Source of the DNA: Lutraria lutraria
Lineage: Eukaryota > Mollusca > Bivalvia > Venerida > Mactridae
Length of the DNA: 64,000 nt
Assembly (NCBI GenBank): GCA_964023205.1
Contig: OZ026835.1
Span: 13,846,414-13,910,413, forward strand
Reading direction: 5' to 3'
Shown here: positions 24,145-34,950 of the stretch, in pieces
How the letters are laid out: each line of letters begins with the position of its first letter
Position numbering within the stretch: the first letter of the stretch is position 1
Notes under the pieces: generated by a model
Database searches by the model: none
Told to the model about the DNA's origin: nothing
What the model saw: only the letters and a program-made list of their open reading frames with translations
Translations under genes and position numbers: made by a program

Positions 24145-24535
24145 AACAAATAGCGTTTGTGCAATATGGATGCCCCCTCGTGACCTTCGACCTTTTATCT
24201 ACTGACCTCAAAATCGATACAGGTAATCTACATGTGATGACCAACCTCCCAACCAAATCTATAGAGCTTAGGCCAAATCGTTCTCTAGTTGTCTGTAGAC
24301 GTGATATATTATAACAACGTTATTCAGGTTCGATCCTTTTTACTTACTGATAAATAACAACAAAACAATGACGTCAAAACAATAGAACGTAACCGTAAGC
24401 ATGCCACAACGCCGTTAACGTTAGCGCATCCCAACACTAGTTATTGGTCTGACAAGTTTCGGTTAGGGAAGGACCAAAAGATATGAGCAAAGCAATATAC
24501 CCCCATTTCTTTGAAAGAAAGCATAGCCACTATAC
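24145..24535 (+). repeat. Dispersed relative of the 470 bp array repeat, copy B, with an insertion
   Basis: Same order of blocks as copy A (GCGTTTGTGCAATATGGATG, GTGACCTTCGACC, 'AGGCCAAATCGTTCTCTAG'). It is interrupted from about 24284 to 24440 by sequence absent from copy A. CTAGTT flanks the insert on both sides and could be its target-site duplication. Confidence 0.5.
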
Positions 24536-25143
24536 CCATATTATACTACCATAGTTGAACAAGATCTCCATAAAATATCAACTTACAAGTTAATCTTCTG
24601 TACATGTAACGAAATGTAACAAAACAGCGAATAAACATGCATTGCTCGCCTCAAAGTAAACATGACCTTGACTATCTTGATCATCTAGAAGCTTTCTCAC
24701 AACTTCGTGCTCATAAACTGATGACATCATGCTGAAACCGCGCTGCTATTTTCTAATTATATTTTATCATTAGTTGTAAGAATAAAGACTTAGAGTAATT
24801 TAGACACTTGATAATATTGGTATTAAAATATAGCAACAAAGATAAAGTCAGTGAGTATCAAATAAATTGGAAATTTGAACTTCTTAACAGTTGAATTGCT
24901 TTTTAAAAAGTTTTACGTATCTTTCACTTCTTTTGCACAGCAATATTTCTTCATCTACAACTAGCATAAACTTGGACACGGGAAACCATGTCATTCATCA
25001 CAAAAATCGGTTATAGCCTCGCGAACGAACTTGGGGTAAGGCACGAAGTTGTGAGAATAGAGGATACTAATGATCATTTTACAAGTGATACACAGCTGAG
25101 ATGTTATCAATTTAAAATTAAAAATGTAGATCTAACATTTTAC

Positions 25144-25390
25144 CTCAGTAGAATTTGGAAGGAAATTTTTCACAAAGACTGTAGATTTGCTGGTCCAAGT
25201 TGACATCCAGATATTGGTGCTTACAACAAGAGCTTGATAAGTTAAACTGATACATATAAAGTTAACATCACAAATGGTACTCCACAAGATTGTAGCTGAC
25301 TAAGATACACTTTTTAGCTAATGGAACCAGTCTCACGATGTTCCGTTTTAATTAATTTTCCAATACTGGCTTTTTTGGAAGTCAATTCCT
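25144..25390 (-). pseudogene. ABCC exon 5: linker to first helices of TMD2, stop plus frameshift
   Basis: Starts in phase as EELTSKKASIGKLIKTEHRE then TGSIS. The next codon is TAA where the family has Trp (xTGxVSWxVY). Reading on gives KVYLSQLQSCGVPFVMLTL. The frame must then change to read FICISLTYQALVVSTNIWMS then TWTSKS, the DxWLSxWT block at the end of the first TMD2 helix. Its 247 nt length does not give the phase that exon 6 needs. There are at least one stop and one net frameshift. Confidence 0.8.
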
Positions 25391-25653
25391 CTGAAACATA
25401 AAAAAAAAGAAATGTGTATTACACAAGAAACAAGAAAATGTTCACAGTAAAAAGTACCAACTATTGGATCTTTACATTCTAAACTGACTAGAGTAATGTG
25501 GCCATATCATATATCAGGCTTCCTGAGGCTCACCCTTTTTTATTTAGATTGAACTCAATTTAAATCCATAGATTCAGATACTCCTTACAGTCCTAGTAAT
25601 GTGAGGACATTTTTTTCATTAACTAAAAAAGATATTATAATCAACAATTTTAC

Positions 25654-25747
25654 CTTTATCATCATCAACATCTTCTTCCTTAGCATCTGTATCTATATCT
25701 TTCAGACTTACATTTATAGATGGTGGGGAACTGTTTACAACTGATAT
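25654..25747 (-). CDS. ABCC exon 4: acidic linker
   Basis: Reads ISVVNSSPPSINVSLKDIDT then DAKEEDVDDDK. Acceptor TCTTTAG and donor GTAAAA are in phase with exons 3 and 5. The hAT element 25897-27024 sits in the intron just upstream. Confidence 0.65.
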
Positions 25748-25896
25748 CTAAAGAGAAATACCATCAACAATATTCAATAATCAAATATTGTTCAAATTCT
25801 GATAGTTCAAATGCCGTTAAAATACATTAAGCTTAGTCTTTCACCTTCTTCAGTTGGTATATTATGTAAATATTCTATAAATTCAGTAGATAGTAG

Positions 25897-27024
25897 TAGG
25901 GCTGGGAATTTTATTCGAACATTCGAATATACGGCACTTCAACGAATATTTGTACATGAAAAACGAATTCGAATATTCAAAAAAAAAAAGGAATTTCAAC
26001 ATTTCGAGCCAGTTTGAGTAGCAAAAACTGTTTTAAAAATCGGTCCATAAAAGGTGTATAAATTCCATAAAAGTCGGTCCAAAATTGGTAAGTACTCGCA
26101 AAATGTCACAAACCAACTGTGTGTTGTTCGCACCCCATAAACACGTCAAGATAATCAGTAGCCCGGAGCGATCGTTTGTTAATTCGTTCAATTGGTGTCG
26201 ATAGTCAGTAATTAGTCCAAAAACGTGGTAGACAAGAATATAACGTTTAATGCAGTGGTCTTTTGCGGTAAATGATGTGCTTGCACAAATTTAATTTAAA
26301 ATTAGCCATTTCAATTGACAATATGAATGACTGTTAATGACAAATTATGTTATGAGACTTCAAATGTCGGTCCGTACGCAGATTGCACGCTGCCAAATTT
26401 TATTTTCACTTAATTAAGTATCACTTCGGTTAAATAAAAGGCGGCGAGTTGTTTTAAAAGTCGATATGAAAGATATTAATTTTGTTTCAGTAAGTACCCC
26501 GTGTAAGTTGTAATATTGTGCCTAATACGCATCGTCATCGAATTGACAGGTATTTATATAACGCCATGCTTTGGTCGTTTTAACTCAATGAAAATTACAA
26601 AATCAACGTGGAAACAATTAATTCTTGCAACTACAGATTAATGTTTTTAAAAAGAAATGTTTTGACTCATAATTTATATTGATAAATAAACACGTTAGTC
26701 ACAACTCTTTATAGTTACCTCCCTTCATTACTTGTATTATAAACAACCAACGGAACACAAACACGTGTACGATTTTATTTCAAGTGTAATGTCGACAGAA
26801 ATATTAATAACATCTAGAATTAGTAAAAAGTACTGTACACTGTAATTAGTTTTCAATCAAGAATTAAGTTCATAGTTAACCTCTTTACTGAAACATGCAT
26901 ATTATTCGGACACAACAGATTTCGGACACGATGTATGAGGAACAGACACGTTTATCGGATTAGAACTAACTAGATATGAAAACGAATATTCGAATATCAT
27001 AAACCATATTCGTTCCCAGCCCTA
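25897..27024. mobile_element. hAT-type DNA element (non-autonomous)
   Basis: Terminal inverted repeats TAGGGCTGGGAA at both ends, with related ATTCGAATAT sub-termini. The perfect 8 bp target-site duplication GATAGTAG lies at 25889-25896 and 27025-27032. The 8 bp duplication and the TAGGG end fit the hAT superfamily. No transposase. It lies in the ABCC intron between exons 3 and 4. Confidence 0.9.
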
Positions 27025-27479
27025 GATAGTAGTAAATATCAAAATATTCTATATTATCAATAATTACTGAAATATTAATGTCAGTATATCAGGTGTAAGA
27101 TATCTATATTTGACAGACCAGTAAAATCCAGGTCATGTATTATCAGTCAAACCAATGTTTGAAGATGGAAGTTTCAATTAAAATTCATTTAAGGCAAATT
27201 GTCTAAAGCCAAACAACAAGGAACAAGCCCATATAACTTAGGATTGTATTAAATGTTTTATTTTGTATGTAGGTGTATGTATGGGAGTGAAGTTATTTAT
27301 TATACATATATGTTGAAAACATGTTGTAAATATGTTATCCTCATGGACCAATTGGCCTAATGGATTTGTAAAATAAAATAAACATCAATCAATCAATAAC
27401 AGACTCACTATAATTCCTTTGAAAACATTTTAAACAAAAAAAATATATAATTATTTCTTTATCTATATATTCAAGCTTT

Positions 27480-27620
27480 TTTTCTCACTGGAGTTTAACA
27501 CAGCACCAACAGCCTGGGTTTTTTGGTGACTTTTTAGCTTTTCCAGTGAAGGGGAGCCCTAGCCATACACTAGAGTAGAACCACTGACCTAGAGTAAGCA
27601 AGCTGAAAAGCTTCCTCATG
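27480..27620 (+). repeat. Dispersed repeat 'CAACAGCC-GG-TTTGGTGAC' family, copy 1
   Basis: Matches 58640-58770 (CCAACAGCCAGGATCATTTG and 'GAAGAGCCCTGG' blocks) and the reverse complement of about 49185-49265. Confidence 0.5.
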
Positions 27621-27753
27621 TGTGTGCAAAATTTGATTCCAGCCGGGATATGACTCACAGCAGTTAGGAGGTAGTAATTACACGCCAGAGACCGTAATCT
27701 ACTTGACTATGTGGGCCCCCTCAATTTAAGCTTTAGTGTGAAGTATGTCTTAC

Positions 27754-27880
27754 CTTGCCATTGGTTTCCTTAGCAGGAACATCTTCTATAGATGACTGAC
27801 TAGCTTGATTGGCTTCACTTATCTGTCTGGTAGGTAAATGATCTATTGTACCATCTAGAGTGTCCTCAGTTTCTTTATGA
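27754..27880 (-). CDS. ABCC exon 3: interdomain linker
   Basis: 42 codons rich in Glu, Asp, Ser and Thr (HKETEDTLDGTIDHLPTRQI and onward), between acceptor TTTTTAG and donor GTAAGA. Low conservation is normal for the NBD1-TMD2 linker. It is assigned by splice phase and position. Confidence 0.65.
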
Positions 27881-28293
27881 CTAAAAATGTGCATGTATAA
27901 TACAGGAGTGTGATTGCAAAAAAAACAATACAATGGAGAAAAATACTCAACACATAAAACTCCTGCAATTTTCAAGCAGATTTAATCAGGATCAGTACTT
28001 TTTTGCTGAAGATACCGGTACATCAAGTCAGTAAAGAGGAAATTCTCTTGCAGAAGAATATACTGCATCTTTTATGATACAGAATAATAAGGAAGATTAT
28101 TATCACCAGTTAAGTCTGGTGGGTTAACAATTTCAACTTGTGTTTCTTTGATAACATAGCTATGAAGATATTCAATTTATCAAGATGAATTAATTAGTAT
28201 ATCCATCCATAAGATAGTATTGTATTTCATAAATAGTCCATAAAACATCAATGTTTAACTAAAATAACCTATTAAATGGTGTAGTAGAAAATA

Positions 28294-28473
28294 CAGTGCA
28301 ACCTCTCCAAGACAACACCCTTTGTGAGTAGCAAAATTATTATTTTGTTGTTGAGAGGTTGTTGCTCTAGAGAGGTTAAATTTATAGTCAATTCGTGCAG
28401 TGGGAAAGAAATCATGCTGTTGTTGCAGGGAGGTTGTTGCTCAAGAGAGGGTCACTCTGGAAAGGTTGTACTA
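28294..28473. mobile_element. Short pogo-type MITE
   Basis: Left end CAGTGCAACCTCTCC and right end GGAAAGGTTGTACTA are imperfect inverted copies, with TA on both sides. Internal 'GAGAGGTTGTTGCTC' motifs repeat. 180 bp, no coding sequence. Confidence 0.6.
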
Positions 28474-28566
28474 TACAGTGAAAAAAACACACAAATATTA
28501 AACATTCCACATTTGAACAATACAATGGATATTTTAATGATGATTTAATCATAGAATTCATTGTAC

Positions 28567-28691
28567 CTAGATTTAGCAGCTTTGGCTTCTTTGAGGGCTT
28601 TTCTCCAGGATTCATATAATTCTGGATGTGTTTTCTTTACTTCAGTAAGTTTTCCTTGACATTCTATCTCCCCATTCTTCATAACAATAAC
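28567..28691 (-). CDS. ABCC exon 2: end of NBD1
   Basis: Reads VIVMKNGEIECQGKLTEVKK then THPELYESWRKALKEAK, matching the end of an ABCC NBD1 (IxxMxxGxIxxxGTL). The acceptor is TTATCAG and the donor GTACAA. The phase joins exon 1 and exon 3 correctly. Intact. Confidence 0.8.
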
Positions 28692-28739
28692 CTGATAATG
28701 ATAATAAAAGTGATAAGTCTAACCTCATAAAAATAATGA

Positions 28740-29500
28740 TAATAATAGGAATAATCATGCTGATTAATGAAAATGCATATATAATTATGATCATACAATA
28801 AATCACAATTCATTTCACAAAATTCTATTTTTGCTGGTCATCAAAAGGTTCTACTCTTTGCTAATTCATTGAAGATCATTTGGTGATATTCAAATGAAAC
28901 TACATATCTGATTTCATGAACCACATATTAACTGATTTCACAAACAATACATCTGAATTCACATTTGAAACATGACAGAAATTTAACACGACACAACTTA
29001 ATGAAATTGAACTTAGAACAATATCTCAAATTAAAGATCTTGCAAAATTTTTAAGTGTTCTACAGAAATACAATAATACTGATAGATGGGTTGTGACTTA
29101 AGTACAAAGCACCGTACGACCTAATGTGACAATCATAAGACTTTCAATTAGAAAGCCATCAATCAGTTTTTATAGACTGAGCGATTTTTCCCTTTGGTAT
29201 CAAGATCAATTGACAAGACATATAGGCAGATTTCACAGAATGAAAACTGTACAACAGATTTTTTAAAACTTTGCATGATCATAGCATATGATAACAGAAA
29301 CATTTCAAGTGAAAACAAATTAGGAGTTACTGATCTCGTTTTTGAGTTTTCTGCGCTTTAATTTGATTTTTTTGCCTATTTCAGGTAATTTCAATGGCAC
29401 ATCACACATATATCTGTATAATTTTTTGTCATTTTGTAAAACAACAGTACCAAACAGTCATTAATAAGACTGTCAAAATTATCTGAGACAGATCGGATGG
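28740..29500. other. Intron sequence, no gene seen
   Basis: AT-rich DNA between ABCC exons 1 and 2 without recognisable features. Confidence 0.35.
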
Positions 29501-29509
29501 CAGAAGTTT

Positions 29510-29645
29510 AAGTCAGAGAGTGACCAATGTCTATTTCATCTTTTAATGCTAAATCAGGGGTCATATTGTAAGTGTCAGGGGGTGATTTTAGTGGCCATCG
29601 AGCATGGCTGAGATGTTATGCCCATCAACACATTGACAAAGATTG
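29510..29645 (+). repeat. Dispersed repeat, copy 1 (relative at 47860-48010)
   Basis: Shares 'TCATCNNTNATGCTNAATCAGGGG', 'AAGTGT-CAGGG' and 'GGCTGANAT' blocks, in order, with 47860-48010. Confidence 0.45.
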
Positions 29646-29728
29646 TAATGGAAATTGTTCAATTTATACAGCAGAAAACTATTGTGGACACTTCCTAACA
29701 CAGATGTATCAATAATAAGTCAGGTTAA

Positions 29729-29805
29729 GGGGCAGTGGTGTAGTGGTAGAGCATCAGACTCCTTATCCAGAGGCTGCGGGTTCGAATCCTGTCAGTGGCG
29801 GAATT
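29729..29805 (+). repeat. tRNA-like sequence, probable SINE head
   Basis: Box A GTGGTGTAGTGG and a perfect box B GGTTCGAATCC (29779-29789) are correctly spaced. The loop position reads CCT. The anticodon stem does not pair and the acceptor ends do not match, so this is a tRNA-derived SINE head and not a tRNA gene. Confidence 0.5.
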
Positions 29806-29968
29806 TGACTGGAACCTTCACAATCCCTTTCTTCGGCATGAGTACTGGTCAAAATCCAGGAAGCAGACATTGAGATAAGTTAATATAAGTTGTAAGAACA
29901 TGCTCTACAATCGATGTAAAATAAATAAGTTTAAACTAAGATGAACAAATATAAAACAATGATCTTAC

Positions 29969-30107
29969 ACTATGAGCATAATTAAGATATTAAAGCTGAT
30001 GCCTAACGAGTATTACGAGTGTTCTTTCTCCTCATGAATTTTTTCATTATAACATCATCAAACACATGTCTTCCTACATGAGCATCTAACGCTGAAAACG
30101 GATCATC
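29969..30107 (-). pseudogene. ABCC exon 1: NBD1 Walker B to H-loop, frameshift plus stop
   Basis: After acceptor TTTCAG the exon reads DDPFSALDAHVGRHVFDDVI, which is the end of Walker B and the D-loop. It continues MKKFMRRKNT. A shift of frame is then needed to read VILV-HQL-YLNYAHS, the expected VTHQLQYLxxAD block. In that block the Thr codon is AGG (Arg), the Gln codon is TAA (stop) and the Asp is His. The donor is GTAAGA. A frameshift, a stop and two conserved-residue changes in one exon argue for loss of function. Confidence 0.8.
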
Positions 30108-30186
30108 CTGAAACAAAACATACACAGTGAAACCTCAATCTGTAGACCATCTAAACCTCAATCTGTAGACCATCTTTGAGATACAT

Positions 30187-30965
30187 AACAAGAGGGCCAC
30201 ATTGGCCCTTTATCGCTCACCTGAGAACAAAGGCCAATAATTAATGACCAGGAAATATAGTTTCCATCTTGTAAAACTCATTTTTACGTAGATTTTGAGA
30301 TCAAAACCAACAATGAAGGTATAATACTGTTAAACTTGTAAGCTAAAACGTAGCAAATTTTCTAATCCAAGGGCTCATATGTCTTGAAGTTGTGGTCCGA
30401 TTCCACCCATAACTGAACTTGTCCAAAATCATCAGGTCATACACATTCATTGTAAATATGATTAGGATCGGTGAATAAATGAAGGGGCTAGAGTGTAAAC
30501 AAGCTAAAATATAGCAAATTTTCAAAGTCAAGGGCCCATAACTCTTGAAGTTCTGGTCCGATTCCACCCATAATTGAACTTGTCCAAGATCTTTTGGTTA
30601 TACACATTTACTGAAAATATGATTAGGATTGGTGAATAAATGAATGTGCTAGAGTGTAAACAAACTCAAATGTAGCAAATTTTCTAAGTCAAGGGCACAT
30701 AACTCTTGAAGTTCTCATCCGATTTTGCCCATAATCCAACTTGTCCATGATCTTTTAGTTATACTCATTTACTGAAAATATGATTAGGATTGGTGAATAA
30801 ATGAAGGTGCTAGAGTGTAAACAAACTCAAAGATAGCAAATTTTTTAAGTCAAGGGCACAAAACTCTTGAAGTTCTGATCCGATTTTGCCCATCATCAAA
30901 CTTGTTCAAGATCTTTTGTTTATACACATTTACTGAAAATATTATCAGGATTAATGAATAAATGA
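30187..30965 (+). mobile_element. AACAAGAGGGCC-type element with tandem core of about 160 bp
   Basis: Starts AACAAGAGGGCCACATTGGC exactly like 18128. It then carries about four tandem units of about 160 bp with 'AGCAAATTTTCTAA', 'ACTCTTGAAGTTCT' and 'GATTAGGATTGGTGAATAAA'. The expected 3' hairpin end is missing, and the element abuts another repeat at about 30970. Confidence 0.65.
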
Positions 30966-30974
30966 AGGCGCAAG

Positions 30975-31811
30975 TTGAAGTTGGCATCGGGCGAGTAGCT
31001 TTTGTGAATGCTAGTCCGACGGGGCGAGCACAAAATCAGGCATTCAATCACCCTAAAATTAATTTAAAATTGGAAATATCTCTTTCCAATTTGATCCGAA
31101 TCAATTTAGATTCACCTTTTGTTTATGTTAAATCCGCGTTCGTAAAACGCTTGCACTAGACAATAATGACTAAAAATAGATTGTTGCCCTGTACCCGGCC
31201 CTGCGGCATATTTAAAACACCGCTACAAATTTACAAGTTTAACTGCGACAATGCCTCATTCGCCGGCTTTTCTATTTATTTCAAGAATGGGATTTCTTAC
31301 TTGACAAATTAATTGGATGCGTTGATTATTGTTGGTCTCGTATCAACGGACTCGAGTAAGTGTCAAATTCTGAATTATCTTACCATGTTACCTGTTTTCT
31401 GATAAAAAACAGTGCCTGTTTTCCGAAAATGAACAGATGACAGAAAGCAATTTCAAGTACAGGAAGCATTCGCAATAAATATCAGTGTTGCTACTTGAAA
31501 GACAGCTTGATATGTACGCAAATCACGGTGATCCTTAGTGATTAAAGATTAAAATGCCAGTAATAAAATCCGTATCGTTCATGTATGTTGTAATCATTTA
31601 TGTCAGCATCCGACGTAATTTTCCCGCAATCAGTCATACTTAACAGAAGATATATATACGTCCTTTAAAGTCTTAATCATAACTTACGTTCTAAAAGTAT
31701 ACAAATACTTAATTTTCTTAAGGGCGAGTTGGTTCTTCTAAAGGGCGAGTAAGAATTTGCAGCTACTAGTCCTACAGGACTAGTACCACCTTGAAATTTT
31801 TTCAAGCCCTG
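30975..31811. mobile_element. Possible truncated hAT-like element
   Basis: The right end reads, in reverse complement, CAGGGCTTGAAAAAATTTC, a hAT-style terminus. 'GGGCGAGTA...CTAGTCC' occurs near both sides in direct orientation. No intact left terminus or target-site duplication was found. Confidence 0.3.
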
Positions 31812-33150
31812 GTTACTAAGCATAATCTACGTAAAACTAAATGCTAAAATTGAGTTATTGATGAAAAACAAGTTTTTAAATTACATAAATAAGAAAACTG
31901 AAAAGTTTTTTTGCTCTCCTGAAAAGTTTTCAAGAAGTCAGTTACGACCGTTTTGCGCTCGGCGCACGATTTGCGACTTGTTATATTCAGACAACTCAGC
32001 AATTGAGCAAACTTTTTACGTCAAATAACTTTACAAGTGAATTCGGATAATTCAGATAAGTTATATGAAGCAATCAGGTAAATTGAGATTGAACAGAAGG
32101 ACAAATTTATAAAGATTATTGCAACAATGAACCACAAGTGGCAATCTAACATATGATGACACTATGCCTGAAACACTTGATGCCATGCCCTGCAACATTT
32201 ATACAGAATGAAGAATTAGAACAAGAACTTCAACTTCAATAGGATCTATAACAGAACAATCCCACGATTTAACAATTAATGTTCCTGAAACAGTCGAGTA
32301 TGAAGAAGCAATTTAAATAGAAATGTATTATCAAACCAACAAAAATGAAGAAATTAAACAGGGCCAACCTGGTCTGTCCAGTACCAAAACTTTGGCTTGA
32401 GATGCTTACAAGGAACTTCTTGTAAAGGGATTCGATTAGTTGATGGGCATAAATATATTCAGAACCCAATCCACAAAGAATGATTGGTGAAACATGATAT
32501 AGAGTAACATGGATGGCAAAAAAATAGACAACATAAACTTAAAACAGATAAATTAATTATGACAGAAAATTATCTTCATGACTTCTTGAATAACATGAAA
32601 TGGTCAGAGAAAGTTTTATGCAAGGGCACAAATTGAGCAATGTACGCTGACACAGATTTGACATTCGTCAATAGCAGTAAGTAGGAGAAAGTGCAAGGTC
32701 ATACAAGTACATGTACTATATGTATTTAAAAATGAAGATAATATCATGCCTGTGTCATAACGTAGCATAACATTACGCATTAAATTAGTTGATGTCACTG
32801 AATGCATGTAGTCGAAGTGATAAAAATAGTAAGGACTAACCACATGTGCATTTGTTTTACTTTTTACAATAGCACATGATTGCACAGTTTTGATAAGATA
32901 ACACAGAACTCTGCAAGTGATTCTTTATTTGCCATTTAGGTTTGTAGCTACATTTCACCATTATGCAAGATGTTTAACTGAAGTAAATATTGCAGCAGAT
33001 CAAGCATTGGAGAGGCTGTTTCAATTTCCAATCACATTTAATAGTGTTATAGATTCTCGCTGACTTTAAGTATGATGTTGTCATGTTTTAGTCTATATAT
33101 ATTCTGTTTGTTCCAACTACTGATATAAATGTAAGCAGTTCTGTTATAGG
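31812..33150. other. No gene seen
   Basis: AT-rich interval without recognisable exons or terminal repeats. Confidence 0.4.
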
Positions 33151-33152
33151 TA

Positions 33153-34060
33153 CAGTAAAACCTCGATTATCCGAACACCGATTATCCGAATACCCGGTAT
33201 TATCCGAATAAAATCTTCGGTCCCGATTACGTCGCTATATATTTCAACTACAACGAACCCCGGTTAAACGAATCGGATTTTACGAATACCTGGTGTAATC
33301 CGAATACATTATTTGGTCCCCAAAGTTACGAATGCACGTATTTTCACACCTATTATTCGAATTCATCAATTGATAACAATGGCCAATTGAGAATCAAATG
33401 TCGTGTGACAAACAATGTGTAACATCAATTCATACATGAAGCGTGTCAACAGTTTGATTATCGTTAAGTTGACCATATTGTTTGTTACGATTTTATACTA
33501 ATTTCGACGAATATTTCACAATGATCTCGGGTATAATAAGTTAATATGCGTACGTACCTGGTGATCTGTATTCCAGCGTCATTCAAAATTTAAAAACTAA
33601 TTTGAACACAATTAATACAAAACTAACTAGAATATGATGAATTAGTGAAAAAATGTTCCAAACAGAAAAACATAACATCTTTGATTTTAAAATGTGACGA
33701 TAGCGATGCCTAGTCGATCGTTAGTAAATAAAGTGTGAATGACATAATTTTGGGTCGGATTGTGTTCTGCATAATCCATAAATACGCGGGTATTCATTTA
33801 ACAAGAATAATTGTTTCATTTGTTAACTCATATACATTCATAAAACAAAGATAAATAATTAGTGTTTGTCATATATTTGATCTTAGTCATATTATAACGT
33901 CGTGTTTGCATACGAGATTTAACTCCCTTGTAAAATACGGACAGTACGGAATTTATCGTTTCCAAACAGTACATCATACTGAAATGGATTATTCGAAACC
34001 ATGGATTATCCAAATGATTTTTCAGGGCCCAATGACATTCGAATAATCGAGGTTTTACTG
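33153..34060. mobile_element. Pogo/Tigger-type DNA element (non-autonomous)
   Basis: Left end CAGTAAAACCTCGATTATCC and right end GAATAATCGAGGTTTTACTG form terminal inverted repeats between TA dinucleotides (33151-33152 and 34061-34062). 'GATTATCCGAA' sub-repeats lie inside both ends. No transposase. Same family as 62272-63373. Confidence 0.9.
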
Positions 34061-34061
34061 T

Positions 34062-34942
34062 AATTACGTTCTCAATAGTTCGGACATTATGTATAGCTAC
34101 ATCATCATATTTTCGTCATATTATTTGTATAGGTTGCATTTGATCTGATTAATTGCAACCTTTAACAAACAATGCGTGGTTATTGCGTCATTTCTTTGTT
34201 TGAAATATGTTGATTGAAGATGCTTCTTTATTGCTCTCACAAAAATACCAAAAGCAGATGCTGATAACTATATATAGTAATGTTTGGTATTGTAACACCA
34301 CAAGGATATAATGAAACAGCAATACATCCTCAATGTATAATTATGCTCAAACTTATATACATTGGTGCCGTCACATACATTGATAACACTATCAACGTTT
34401 AAATCATTGAAAAATGAATTAAGTTCAATCTTGAATCAAACTAAGACAAACTATGATATTTTCTTTTCAATATTTCAAAACTCTTGACGGTGTCTTTTCT
34501 TCAAATAATGCGTAAAACAAATTTTGGACGGAAACATCAATTCGAAATTCTCGTATATAACGTATGTCAACATTTTGTGTCCAAACTTAAGTGCAAAATT
34601 ATCGTAAGTCTAAAATGGAGCATAAGAGGTGTTCTTGCTTAAAAGACCTATTCACAAAATGAATCAGAATGCATTTTTATGTGTTGATGCGAAATACCAC
34701 TTCATTTGGCAAGAAAAGAAAAAATATAAACAGTTCTTTTGCTCTCCTGAAAAGTTGCTAAAACTTTTACCAGGTTTTCGAATTTCACCGACGCAATCAC
34801 AAAGTACAAAAATAAGATACATTTACACAAAAAGTCAAATTGAAACATCGTAGCGACATGCAAAAAGTTTGGGGAAAAGAATGGAAGCAAATATTTGCCA
34901 TTTAATCTTTTTTGTTGTAATTCTTGATATTGATAGAGACGG
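34062..34942. other. No gene seen
   Basis: AT-rich sequence between two transposons, with nothing recognised. Confidence 0.35.
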
Positions 34943-34950
34943 ATAATAAC

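Larger units (their letters stand above)
18848..30107 (-). pseudogene. ABCC-family (sulfonylurea-receptor-like) transporter gene fragment, apparently disabled
   Basis: Eleven minus-strand exons with canonical GT/AG sites encode the end of NBD1 (Walker B, D-loop, H-loop), a charged linker, and transmembrane domain 2 as far as ANRWLGIRL and its following helix. By eye the closest family is ABCC8/ABCC9. Shared traits are LH-SLLN-VI--PMRFF-T-P near the TMD2 start, ANRW in the middle and the ALMVS-type helix end. Exon phases match across ten junctions apart from the disabled exons. Exons 1 and 5 (see below) carry in-frame stops and frameshifts. NBD1 Walker A and the signature motif are missing upstream, and all of NBD2 is missing downstream. 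A living gene with sequencing errors is the main alternative. An ABCC-family origin is near certain, the subfamily is less so. Confidence 0.8.

Noticed and set aside
24988..25203. Plus-strand open frame of about 71 codons
   Set aside because: Antisense shadow of ABCC exon 5.
29729..29805. Functional tRNA gene
   Set aside because: Boxes A and B are good, but the anticodon stem and acceptor ends do not pair.
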